IMG/VR virus record: IMGVR_UViG_3300000576_000008
Location: 1-39,910 of that record
Source: a virus
Length of the DNA: 39,910 nt
Strand: one strand, 5' to 3'
Both the position numbers and the translations under genes were made by a program. The notes under the pieces are model-generated. The model made no database searches and was not told where the DNA came from. It saw nothing but the letters and a program-made list of their open reading frames with translations. Positions 29,376 through 37,386 of the stretch are shown here, one piece after another; position 1 is the first letter of the stretch; each line of letters starts with the position of its first letter.

Positions 29376-30489
29376 CCCACGAGGCGCACCGATCGTCAAC
29401 CGCATCGGCGGCGCACTGAGCCGCGGCTTCTGGAACACCGTCGACCGCGTTGACAGCCTCGGCGCGCCAGGTGGCCGCGGTGTGCTCCACAGCCCGCTGC
29501 GCGACCTTGGGCTCGTTGAGGACGATCGCACCTTGCGGAGTGGGGAAGTTCCAAACCGCGCCATGAGCGTTGAGCAACCCGACCCAATCGCGCCCCCCGG
29601 CGAGGATGCGACCCCCGAGGAGGTTGTGGCGTATCTGCGCGCACAGGGGTTTGAGGTCGAGGAGCCGGACCAAGAGCTCGGGTCCGGCTTCAACGACCAG
29701 GCCCGCGGTATATGGATGGGCGACCACCGCATGGGCGGCAACTACATGCGCCCCAACCGCGACGAGCCCTACGTTGAGGGCGATCAGCGCATCATTCTTC
29801 AGGAGCTCCCCGAGGAGGGCTTGGCGCTCCTACAGGACCGACTCGTCGGAATCGGCCTGATCGACCCGACCGCGCCCGGATTCGTTCGTGGCGGCGTCGG
29901 GACGGCGACGGTCGATGCGTTCGGGTTCGTGCTCGGCGAGTCCAACGGGCTCGGCATGGACTGGCGTCAGTCGCTCGACCTGATGACCATGAACTACTCC
30001 CGAGGTGGCGCAGCGTCAGCGACCGGCGGTGGCCCTGGCGGCGACGGCGCAGAGCCGATGGGCGAGCAGGGGTTCGTGGCCCCCATCCGCACCCTTGAGC
30101 CCGACCGCGACCGGCTGCGGCAGGACGTGATGGGTTACGCCCGCGACCGGCTCGGCCGCGACCTGTCCGACGAGGAGGCCGACGCACTCTCGGGCGTGCT
30201 CGCCGACATCGAGAACGACAGCTTCAACCGCCAGGTCGCCGCATCCCGCAGCGAGTTTGACGCTCGCCAAGCTGCGGCCGGACAGCCCGGAGGGGTTCGC
30301 GGGGCCGACGGCTCCCCTTCCGGTGAGGAGTTCGGCGACAACTTCATCGCTTCCAAGTTCGAGCGCAACTTCGATGATCGGTTCGCCGGGGAACTCAACC
30401 TTGTCGGCCGCATGGACGCGGCTCGCCAACTCACCGACGGGCTCACGCAAGGGTTCAACATGGCCAGCCGAATGACCGGAGGCGTCTGA
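29368..30489 (+). CDS. Virion-region protein, unknown
   Basis: 373 residues; ATG overlaps the giant protein's stop, with GGGAGG upstream. Segments: TPEEVVAYLRAQGFEVEEPD, then a module QELPEEGLALLQDRLVGIGL...FGFVLGESNGLGMDWRQSLDLM (about residues 150-220) similar in style to repeat-bearing tail or internal proteins, then a helical end. Followed by the cell-wall hydrolase gene with overlapping stop/start. Structural role inferred. Confidence 0.6.
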   Translation: MPDPRGAPIVNRIGGALSRGFWNTVDRVDSLGAPGGRGVLHSPLRDLGLVEDDRTLRSGEVPNRAMSVEQPDPIAPPGEDATPEEVVAYLRAQGFEVEEPDQELGSGFNDQARGIWMGDHRMGGNYMRPNRDEPYVEGDQRIILQELPEEGLALLQDRLVGIGLIDPTAPGFVRGGVGTATVDAFGFVLGESNGLGMDWRQSLDLMTMNYSRGGAASATGGGPGGDGAEPMGEQGFVAPIRTLEPDRDRLRQDVMGYARDRLGRDLSDEEADALSGVLADIENDSFNRQVAASRSEFDARQAAAGQPGGVRGADGSPSGEEFGDNFIASKFERNFDDRFAGELNLVGRMDAARQLTDGLTQGFNMASRMTGGV

Positions 30490-31727
30490 TGCCAAGAGAT
30501 CGCGTGGATCAGTTCATGGACACGATCGCCGGCATTGAGTCCGGCGGGCAGCGCGACCCCGTCAACGTCCAGAACAACCGCACGCAGGCCCACGGCCTGT
30601 TTCAGATCATGCCGAACAACTGGTCCCCTTGGGCCAAGGAGGCGGGGCTCAGCGGCAGCGCACCGCGCACTGCGGAGAACCAGCACCGCGTCGCCCGCCA
30701 CAAGATGATGCAGTACTACGACCAGTTCGGATCGTGGGACGCCGTCGCCGTCGCGTGGTTCGCAGGCCCCGGCCGCGCCCGGCGTTTCACGCAAGGTGAC
30801 CGCAGCGTGCTGAACCTTGATGACGGCGGGCCGAACCGCCAAGGCACCACCGTCGGTGAGTACATCGACAAGCTCCGCACCGGCATGGGCAGCACCCCAG
30901 CGATGCGCGCGGGCACTGAGCCCACGCCTGGCGTTGACGCTATGGACCCCGAGGCGTACGACCCCAACGCCATGCTGGCTGAGGTGTTCGGCACGCTGTC
31001 TGACCGGGTCGCCGGGCGCGACCCTTCGCAGCGGGGTCAGTACGGCGGCCGCGGGGGGCTGACCGAATCCATCTTCGACCTTGGTGGGGCGGGGGGTATC
31101 ACCGCTAGGTCGCAGCAGCCCCAGCAGATGCAGGACGATGCTCCCCCGCCATTGACCGAGGATCAGGCGCAGCAGGGCTCGTTGCTCAGCGAGGAGTTCG
31201 TGGATGAGAGTGGCCCGCGCGAGGACGGCCCTGAGCCGTCGCTCGTCACCGCAGGCATCGACTCGACCAACCGTGCACTCGCGGAGCTCTCCCCTGAGCA
31301 GACCGCCGAGTTGTTTGAGGCAGCCGAGACGGCATCAGCAGGCGAAGCGCAGCCGTCAGATGGCTCCGCCCATCAGGCGCTAGAGATCGGCAACCAGTAC
31401 CTCGGCACGCAGTACGTGTGGGGCGGCTCCACGCCACAGCAGGGGTTCGACTGCTCCGGGCTCGTGCAGTACGTGTTCAAGCAGATGGGCGTCGACCTCC
31501 CCCGCGTGTCCGCCGATCAGTCCCGCGCAGGCCAGGCCGTCGGTTCGATCAACGAGGCGCAGCCCGGCGACCTCGTGTTCTGGCGGGGCAGCAACGGCCG
31601 CCCCAACCACATCGGCATCTACGCTGGTGACGGCAAGTTCCTCGAGTCCCCCAACTCCCGCTCCGTCGTCCGATACTCCGAGTTGTCCAGCCGGGCCGCT
31701 CCCGACGCGATCCGAAGGGTGGCCTGA
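30489..31727 (+). CDS. Virion-associated peptidoglycan hydrolase: lytic transglycosylase plus NlpC/P60
   Basis: 412 residues. N-terminal SLT-like domain: catalytic-type Glu17 in AGIESGG, then AHGLFQIMPNNW (35-46) and an AWFAGPGRA loop near 95. A Pro/Gln/Glu-rich linker occupies about 135-295. The C-terminal NlpC/P60 domain (299-412) has the YVWGGSTPQQGFDCSG motif with nucleophile Cys322 and His374 in NHIGIY. The first domain would cleave glycan strands, the second peptide stems, opening the wall locally during DNA entry. Position among internal proteins rather than with the holin supports an infection-stage role. Confidence 0.85.
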   Translation: MPRDRVDQFMDTIAGIESGGQRDPVNVQNNRTQAHGLFQIMPNNWSPWAKEAGLSGSAPRTAENQHRVARHKMMQYYDQFGSWDAVAVAWFAGPGRARRFTQGDRSVLNLDDGGPNRQGTTVGEYIDKLRTGMGSTPAMRAGTEPTPGVDAMDPEAYDPNAMLAEVFGTLSDRVAGRDPSQRGQYGGRGGLTESIFDLGGAGGITARSQQPQQMQDDAPPPLTEDQAQQGSLLSEEFVDESGPREDGPEPSLVTAGIDSTNRALAELSPEQTAELFEAAETASAGEAQPSDGSAHQALEIGNQYLGTQYVWGGSTPQQGFDCSGLVQYVFKQMGVDLPRVSADQSRAGQAVGSINEAQPGDLVFWRGSNGRPNHIGIYAGDGKFLESPNSRSVVRYSELSSRAAPDAIRRVA

Positions 31728-31728
31728 C

Positions 31729-33105
31729 ATGCCGCTGAACCAAGGTGCCCCCGGCGGCCAGCTATGGCGGGTCGGTCAGACCTATTGGCTGGTCTACACC
31801 GTCCCCGGCTCGGAGCCCGAGGTTCCCCTCGGCTTCAAGATCGGGTCGCGCTCGCAGTTGAACGAGCTCAGCGACGGCACGCCGACCGTCGACCGGACCG
31901 TGCAGAACACGGCGGCCGCGTCGGAGCTCGGATTCCTCGACGTCGGGCTCGTGGACGAGGTCGGACAGTTCGATGAGGACCCGTGGGACGTGTGGGTCCG
32001 CAGCTACGACCGCCAGGCCCAAGCCCTGCCGATGTTGCAGGACCCCGAAGTCATGGCCCTGTACGCCTCGGCGATGCTGCGCGGCGCGAATGCGCCGACG
32101 CCCGAGGAGTTGTCGCAGACGAACTGGTGGCAGTCCCGCTCAGAGCGCGAGCGGGAATGGGCCACGCTGAACTTGCAGGACCCCGAGACGGCTCGCCGCC
32201 AGTTGGCCGACCGTCGCCGCGCGGTCGATGAACTGATGCGCTCGTCCGGGGTGGACGCTTCCGACGAACTGCTCGACTACATGGCGAACCGCTGGTCGTC
32301 GGGCAAGTGGACTGAGTCGATGACCCGGTCGCAGGTGCAGGCGCTCTCCGACCCGTACTCGGGTCAGCAGCTTGAGTCCACCGTGGAGCGCCTAGCTCGC
32401 GGCTACGACCCGTCTGGCGGCGACCGAAGTGCCTTCGAGGCGGGCCGTGACTCGGTGGAGCGGCGCGTGCGCGCGATCTTCGACAACCGCGGCGTGGGGT
32501 ACGGGCAGCACGACGACCGCAGCGTCACCGAGGACGGCGAGGAGCGCATCGCTCGCCTCACGGACGCGGTCATGTCGGGCGAGCGCACCTTGCAGGACGT
32601 GCGCGAGTCGGTCAATCAGATCGCCGGCCTCAACCCGACCACCGAGGTCGCGATCGCGCGGGAGGGCGAGGAGGAGGTCCGTGGCCTACTACTCGACTGG
32701 CTCGGACCGCAGATCGCAGGGCAGTATGAGGGGCGCTGGATGCGCGAGTGGGCCGGACGCCTGCGCAACGACCCCAACGCCCGCGAGGACTTGATGCAGG
32801 AGCTTCGCAGTCTGCGCATGGGCGTCTACCCCGAGTGGGCCAACGAGAACCTTCGCTACGCCGACGTAGCCCCGACCGCCAAGGCCCTGTTCCAGCAGGT
32901 GTGGCAGCAGGAGCCCGACGAGACGGACCCGTTCTTCAACGACATTCTGCGCATGACCGCCCCCGGCGCTGAGGGCTCCTACGCCGCCGCGGAACGGCTG
33001 CGCCGTGAGGGCCTTGAGCGCGGCGTCGAGGCTGTCAACGATCAGATGTCGTCGGGGATGCTGCAAGCCCTCGGCGGCGACGTCCGCCCTTCGATGACGA
33101 GGTAG
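31729..33105 (+). CDS. Virion-region helical protein
   Basis: 458 residues; ATG 31729 one base after the previous stop; the frame to 31627 is inside the hydrolase. A beta-rich start (WRVGQTYWLVYTVPGSEPEVP) leads to long charged helices (NWWQSRSEREREWATLNLQDP, RRQLADRRRAVDELM, PTAKALFQQVWQQEPDETD). No enzyme motif. Likely an internal or tail-core protein working with its neighbours. Confidence 0.6.
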   Translation: MPLNQGAPGGQLWRVGQTYWLVYTVPGSEPEVPLGFKIGSRSQLNELSDGTPTVDRTVQNTAAASELGFLDVGLVDEVGQFDEDPWDVWVRSYDRQAQALPMLQDPEVMALYASAMLRGANAPTPEELSQTNWWQSRSEREREWATLNLQDPETARRQLADRRRAVDELMRSSGVDASDELLDYMANRWSSGKWTESMTRSQVQALSDPYSGQQLESTVERLARGYDPSGGDRSAFEAGRDSVERRVRAIFDNRGVGYGQHDDRSVTEDGEERIARLTDAVMSGERTLQDVRESVNQIAGLNPTTEVAIAREGEEEVRGLLLDWLGPQIAGQYEGRWMREWAGRLRNDPNAREDLMQELRSLRMGVYPEWANENLRYADVAPTAKALFQQVWQQEPDETDPFFNDILRMTAPGAEGSYAAAERLRREGLERGVEAVNDQMSSGMLQALGGDVRPSMTR

Positions 33106-33112
33106 GTGCGCC

Positions 33113-34492
33113 ATGCCCACTGCTGCATACCGCGAGTCCCTTGGCCTGCCCGCCGATCCCGCGTCTGATGCCATCTGGCAGCAGCGCATCGCTGCGGGTA
33201 CGGCGACCGAGGCTCAGGCTCGAGCAGCTATCAGCGCCAAGGAGGGCAACTGGTCGTCCGGTGAGGCATACGACGCCGGGTCGGGCGGGATGCAGTTTGC
33301 TCCCTCGACGTGGGAGTCGCAGTCCGCGATTCAGGAGCGCGAGCAGGAGCGCCAGCGCCAAGTCGACTTCCGCAACGCCGCACCGCAGTGGCTCTCCGGG
33401 CCACTACTCGACGACTACGTGTCGACGTGGTCGCGCACTGGCGACCCGAACCTCGCGCTCGCGGCCGTGCGCCGCTCGTCGTCCTACGACGCCATGTTCC
33501 CCGGCAACCGTCGCGACGACGGGACGCTGCGCCACGGCGAGAACGAGTACTTCGCCACCCGCGACGCCTTCCGCAACACGATGGTCGAGTTCGGCGTCGG
33601 CAACGTCAATGACTCCGACATCGTGGAACTGTTCGAGGGTGACGTCTCGGCCAACGAGTTCTTCCGCGCGGTTGAGACGGGCTTCTCGACGTTCACCGAA
33701 CCGGGCTCCACGCAACCACCGGCAGGGCTCCTCGGCCAGTTCGTGTCCTCGTTCATCGGTGGCTCCTCGCTACCCGAGGCGCTGTCGGCCGCCCGCCAGT
33801 CCTCCGAGTACGACTCGATTTTCCAGGGCAACCGTCGCGAGGACGGCAGCCTGCGCATGGCCGAGCAGGACTATTACGCCTACACCCGCGATTGGGACCG
33901 AGTCATGGCGTCCTACGGCCTCAACCCCGAGATGATGAACTCCCACTCTGAGCGGGTTCGCACCATCGAGGCCGAGATGTCGATCAACGAGCTCGAATCC
34001 CGAATCCGGGGCGTGGCTGACGGCATCGAGTCCAATATCGGGCAAGTCCAGCAGGCGTACGCGCAGTTCTACGGCCTCGAGATGTCGCGCGAGGCGATTC
34101 TCGCATCCGCCATCGACCCGGAGATCGCGTCCGACATCTTCGAGCGCCGAATCTCGGCCGCGCAGGTCGGCGGTGAGGCTGCGCTACAGGGCTTCGCTCG
34201 CAACGTGCAGCGCGCCGAGAACCTGTCGGCCGCCGGGCTCACGCAGCAGGCCGCCCGCCAGTTGTACTCCGACGCCGCCCGCCAACTGCCGGGCCTCGAC
34301 GCCGCCGCCGAGCGTTTCCGTGACCCGCGCGGAGGGTTCGGGGTAGAGTCCTTCGAGGACGCGGGCGTGTTCGGGGACAGCCGAGTTCAGCAGCGCATGA
34401 ACCGACGGATGGATCAGGAGATGGCTGGCTTCTCCCCTCGTGGGACCGTGGCGATGGACGACCGCGGACTCGCCGGGCTGCGCCAGCGATGA
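33113..34492 (+). CDS. Virion-region protein with internal ~67-residue duplication
   Basis: 459 residues. Residues about 97-164 and 205-271 are related copies: SSSYDAMFPGNRRDDGTLR versus SSEYDSIFQGNRREDGSLR, each followed by E..YxxxRD.....M...G.N. An EGNWSSGEAYDAG... FAPSTW segment (44-67) recalls the end of an SLT-like fold but lacks a clear catalytic Glu context. A long helical C-terminus (ESRIRGVADGIESNIGQVQQ) follows. 'YD..F.GNRR.DG..R' modules are found in other phage virion proteins of unknown role. Confidence 0.65.
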   Translation: MPTAAYRESLGLPADPASDAIWQQRIAAGTATEAQARAAISAKEGNWSSGEAYDAGSGGMQFAPSTWESQSAIQEREQERQRQVDFRNAAPQWLSGPLLDDYVSTWSRTGDPNLALAAVRRSSSYDAMFPGNRRDDGTLRHGENEYFATRDAFRNTMVEFGVGNVNDSDIVELFEGDVSANEFFRAVETGFSTFTEPGSTQPPAGLLGQFVSSFIGGSSLPEALSAARQSSEYDSIFQGNRREDGSLRMAEQDYYAYTRDWDRVMASYGLNPEMMNSHSERVRTIEAEMSINELESRIRGVADGIESNIGQVQQAYAQFYGLEMSREAILASAIDPEIASDIFERRISAAQVGGEAALQGFARNVQRAENLSAAGLTQQAARQLYSDAARQLPGLDAAAERFRDPRGGFGVESFEDAGVFGDSRVQQRMNRRMDQEMAGFSPRGTVAMDDRGLAGLRQR

Positions 34493-34662
34493 CCCACTTC
34501 GTCGGCTGGGCCGTGGTCACCTTCGGGTGGGTCGTCATGGTCATCTTCGCGCTCGGCACGGTGGGCCTGCTCGCCACGGGCGACGTGGTGGGCTCGCTCA
34601 TCTGCGCCGGGATCACCTATGCGGCCTACCGCGCGGTCACATGGGGCATGGCGCAGGGCTGA
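34489..34662 (+). CDS. 57-residue two-helix membrane protein
   Basis: ATG overlaps the previous stop (ATGA). Sequence MTHFVGWAVVTFGWVVMVIF, then LGTVGLLATGDVVGSLICAGITYAAY: two membrane helices with a short end. It sits between internal proteins and the scaffold-capsid operon. It could be a second holin-like or an injection-channel component; unassigned. Confidence 0.6.
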   Translation: MTHFVGWAVVTFGWVVMVIFALGTVGLLATGDVVGSLICAGITYAAYRAVTWGMAQG

Positions 34663-34683
34663 GAATGTCGCATCCGTTGACCC

Positions 34684-34712
34684 TTGACGAGTAGCATGGC
34701 TGCTAGCATGAT
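34684..34712 (+). promoter_or_regulatory. Promoter candidate for scaffold-capsid operon
   Basis: TTGACG (34684-34689), 17 bp, CATGAT (34707-34712); a second TTGACC lies just upstream and TAGCAT occurs twice in the spacer region. A weak stem (GAGAGCC/GGCTCT, 34717-34751) follows. Confidence 0.4.
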
Positions 34713-34810
34713 GGTCGAGAGAGCCCTGCTGGTCCGCTCGCGGCTCTTTCCTAGGCAGGTTGAGCGTGACGCTGTAGTACCCGCGCCGGTCAGGCCCCAC
34801 TCGTCCTGGC

Positions 34811-34925
34811 GGCTGTACGGGAAGCACGAGTGCGCCAGGCAAGCAACTGCGAGTCTGCGAGGCGTATCGCCCGCTTGCCTTCCTCACGCCTCGCACGGCG
34901 CTGTTGGTTCCCGCGACTGGCAGCC
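34811..34925 (+). promoter_or_regulatory. Structured leader RNA with predicted pseudoknot
   Basis: Nested and interlocking perfect complements: GGCTG/CAGCC (34811-34815 with 34921-34925), CGGGAA/TTCCCG (34818-34823 with 34908-34913), GCGCC/GGCGC (34832-34836 with 34897-34901). Inside, AGGCAAGC (34837-34844) pairs with GCTTGCCT (34873-34880) and TGCGAGGCGT (34856-34865) pairs with ACGCCTCGCA (34886-34895). The last two stems cross, giving an H-type pseudoknot. It ends 28 bases before the scaffold ATG, so it is probably a 5' leader controlling the capsid operon, or a separate small RNA. Confidence 0.6.
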
Positions 34926-34953
34926 GTACCCGTAGACGCGGCGAGGTGAGTAG

Positions 34954-35412
34954 ATGGCTGACGACGACCAGCAGCAGGACGGCGACAACACAGGCGGCGG
35001 GCTTCGCGCTCAGCTTGAGAAGGCGCTCGAGGAGAACCGGACCCTCAAGGGCACGATCCGCGAGTCAGCGTTCAAGCAGGCCGGGTTTGACCCCAACGAA
35101 GGTCCGGGCGCACTGATCGCCAAGACCTACGACGGGGAAGCCACCGTTGAGGGCATCACTGAGTTCGCCAAGCAGTACGGACTCGCGCCCAACGCCGGCA
35201 AGCAGCAGTCCAGTCAGCCCGAAGGCGAAGATCAACCCACACCCGAGCAGCTTCGTGCGCAGGGTGAGGGCGCGTTGGATCAGGTCGCCCAAGGAACCAT
35301 CTCCTCCCTCGACCCGTCGATCGACGACAAGATCGCGAAGGCCGAAGTCGAGGGCGATTGGGACACGTTCAACCGTCTCAGCGCTCAGAAGCTGGAAGCC
35401 TCGCGTCGCTGA
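34954..35412 (+). CDS. Scaffold-like protein
   Basis: 152 residues; ATG with GAGGTGAG upstream. Acidic Gln/Asp-rich start, a helix with KALEENRTLKGTIRESAFKQ, EGITEFAKQYGL, a Gln/Pro/Glu linker and a helical end. Small acidic helical proteins of this style directly before the major capsid gene are typically scaffolds that guide procapsid assembly. No protease domain is visible. Confidence 0.7.
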   Translation: MADDDQQQDGDNTGGGLRAQLEKALEENRTLKGTIRESAFKQAGFDPNEGPGALIAKTYDGEATVEGITEFAKQYGLAPNAGKQQSSQPEGEDQPTPEQLRAQGEGALDQVAQGTISSLDPSIDDKIAKAEVEGDWDTFNRLSAQKLEASRR

Positions 35413-35429
35413 CGTAGAGGAGGCGCACC

Positions 35430-36410
35430 GTGACCACGGTCGCAGAGCTCGGAACGAGCTTCAACCTGCCCAACTACCGAGGCCGCGTCATCCAGTTGAC
35501 GCCCTCGGACACCCCCCTGACCTCGATCCTCATGGGCACCGCCCCTGGTGGCGGTCAGGTGTCGACCTCGCGCACGTTCGAGTGGCAGACCTACTCGCTG
35601 CGTAACGCGGGTCAGAACGTCAAGCCGGACGGTGACCGCACCGGGACGCCGCAGCACCGGGCGCGCGCCAACGTGTTCAACGTCTTGGAGACGCACCGCG
35701 AGGACGTGGACCTGGCCTACGAGAAGCTGGCGCAGATCGGCCAGTTCGACGGCCAGAACATCTCCGGTCCGAACCCGGTGGTGAACGAGGAAGCCTGGCA
35801 GATCGACCAGATGTGGAAGCAGATCAAGCGGGACATCGAGTTCTCCGCAATCAACGGCTCCTACACCCTGCCGGCCAACAACGGCCAGAACGCCGCCACC
35901 CGCGGGCTGCGCGAGGCCATCACCACCAACGTCATCGACAACGCTGCGGTCGAGCGCCCGGTGTCGCTCAATATCCTCAACGACGCCATGCAGTCCGCGT
36001 GGGACAACGGCGGCTTGCAGGAATCTGAGATGGGCACCGTCGTCGTCAACTCGGTCCAGAAGCGCTGGATCACTGACGCCCTCAAGTCGCAGCAGGGCGG
36101 CGGCACCGAGCCCCGTGAGCGCATGGTGGCCGGCGTGAGTGTTGAGACGATCCAGACGGACTTCGGCGTCCTGAACGTGATGCTCAACCGATACATGCCG
36201 CAGGACGAGATCATGATCGTCTCGCTGGACCAGTGCCAGCCGTGGTTCCGCTTCATCCCCGGCAAGGGGGTCATGTTCGCGGAGCCGACGGCCAAGGTCG
36301 GTGCCAGCAACGCCACGCAGCTGTACTGCTCCTTCGGGTTGGAGTACGGCAACGAGGCGGCTCACGCCCTCATCACTGACCTGCCCGACACCGCACCCGT
36401 TGACGCCTAG
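35430..36410 (+). CDS. Major capsid protein, SU10-like (DUF5309) family
   Basis: 326 residues; GTG preceded by GAGGAGG. The pattern NLPNYRGRVIQLTPSDTPLTSILMG near the N-terminus, RTFEWQTYSLR (about 48-58), and RPVSLNILNDAMQSAWDNGG with later VVVNSVQKRW and GVSVETIQTDFG are typical of the SU10-like branch of HK97-fold major capsid proteins. It builds the icosahedral head. Flanked by scaffold upstream and a hairpin then connector downstream. Confidence 0.88.
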   Translation: MTTVAELGTSFNLPNYRGRVIQLTPSDTPLTSILMGTAPGGGQVSTSRTFEWQTYSLRNAGQNVKPDGDRTGTPQHRARANVFNVLETHREDVDLAYEKLAQIGQFDGQNISGPNPVVNEEAWQIDQMWKQIKRDIEFSAINGSYTLPANNGQNAATRGLREAITTNVIDNAAVERPVSLNILNDAMQSAWDNGGLQESEMGTVVVNSVQKRWITDALKSQQGGGTEPRERMVAGVSVETIQTDFGVLNVMLNRYMPQDEIMIVSLDQCQPWFRFIPGKGVMFAEPTAKVGASNATQLYCSFGLEYGNEAAHALITDLPDTAPVDA

Positions 36411-36425
36411 TCGCTGACCTCAACC

Positions 36426-36463
36426 GCCGGGGAAGTCTGGACCTCCTGACAGGCTTCCCCGGC
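36426..36463 (+). terminator. Hairpin after major capsid gene (10-bp perfect stem)
   Basis: GCCGGGGAAG (36426-36435) pairs with CTTCCCCGGC (36454-36463), 18-base loop, 15 bases after the capsid stop and before the connector ribosome site. Likely a partial terminator or mRNA-stability element setting capsid-to-connector ratio. Confidence 0.6.
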
Positions 36464-36489
36464 CCTCCCACACGAGAGGGGGTCGCGAC

Positions 36490-37386
36490 ATGGCAACGGT
36501 CCTTGAGGTCGCAGAGCGCGCCGCTCGCGACTACCTGCACCCCGGCGACGATCAGCCCGTGGTCGTTCGCTTCGCTCAACCTGCGGACGAGCAGGCGCAG
36601 ACGTGGGCGCTGTCCTCAACGACGCTCGCCCCTGACGAACTCAACGCCTTCGCTCCCGGCGTGGTGCTCGAGACGACCGACGGCGAACGTGCGCTGATCG
36701 AGGACGTCAACTTCGAGCCGCTGGTCGTCACGGTCGTCCGCGGCTACGGCTCCACCGAGGCCAAGGCGCAGGCCGCCGGCGATGTGGTGACCGCCTCGCC
36801 GATGTTCTCCCGCCGAGGGCTCATCGACGCCGTCAAGGACGAGGTCGTCGCGCTCTACCCGTCGCTGTGGTTCAACGCCACCGCGCAGATCACGACCGGC
36901 TACGACCCGATCGAGGTGCCGCGCGAGGTGGTCACCCCCACTCGCCTGCTGGTGCAGTACGGGACGTCGTTCGTCGATGCGCAGTTCGACTACATGGACA
37001 ACTTCCCGCCCTCCGAGACGGGCAAGGCCATCATCCTGCGCCGCCCGCTCGACGGCTACCAAGCGTTCTTCACCTACCGCTCGAAGTTCCGCCGCCCCGC
37101 CTCCGACGATGCGCCGCTCAAGGACTCAGGCGTCGAGCCTGAGTGGGAGCGGATCGTGGCCGTCGGTGCTGCCGCGCAGGTGGTGGCGGGACGCGACTCC
37201 GAGCAACTGTCGACCGAGTACGTCACACAGGCCCTTGAGCGCGAGTTCACCCCGCCCGAGGCCCCCCGCGGCGTACGCGACGGGCTGCTCATCATGCGCT
37301 CGGTCTGGATCGAGGAGGCCGCACGGGTCCTGCGGGCCGAGGAGCCTCACCCGACGATCTACAACCGGCTGGCGCGACAGTGGTAG
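36490..37386 (+). CDS. Head-tail connector/adaptor protein candidate
   Basis: 298 residues; ATG with GAGGGGG upstream. Begins with a helix (LEVAERAARDYLHPGDDQP), then a barrel-like segment (ELNAFAPGVVLETTDGERALIEDV, EPLVVTVVRGYGST) and a helical domain (LIDAVKDEVVALYPSLWFNAT). Proteins after the capsid gene with a 'T..V.RG..G' segment usually sit at the head-tail junction. It overlaps the next gene by seven bases. Confidence 0.6.
   Translation: MATVLEVAERAARDYLHPGDDQPVVVRFAQPADEQAQTWALSSTTLAPDELNAFAPGVVLETTDGERALIEDVNFEPLVVTVVRGYGSTEAKAQAAGDVVTASPMFSRRGLIDAVKDEVVALYPSLWFNATAQITTGYDPIEVPREVVTPTRLLVQYGTSFVDAQFDYMDNFPPSETGKAIILRRPLDGYQAFFTYRSKFRRPASDDAPLKDSGVEPEWERIVAVGAAAQVVAGRDSEQLSTEYVTQALEREFTPPEAPRGVRDGLLIMRSVWIEEAARVLRAEEPHPTIYNRLARQW

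Noticed and set aside
34440-34694. 84-residue rightward open frame overlapping the 34489 membrane protein
   Set aside because: No ribosome site and His/Arg/Gly-rich shadow sequence; the ATGA-linked 57-residue frame is the real gene.
34837-34895. HDV-like ribozyme interpretation of the pseudoknot
   Set aside because: Pairing order is similar to a nested pseudoknot, but the P3 hairpin and P4/J4-2 catalytic region are absent, and no cleavage site is apparent.
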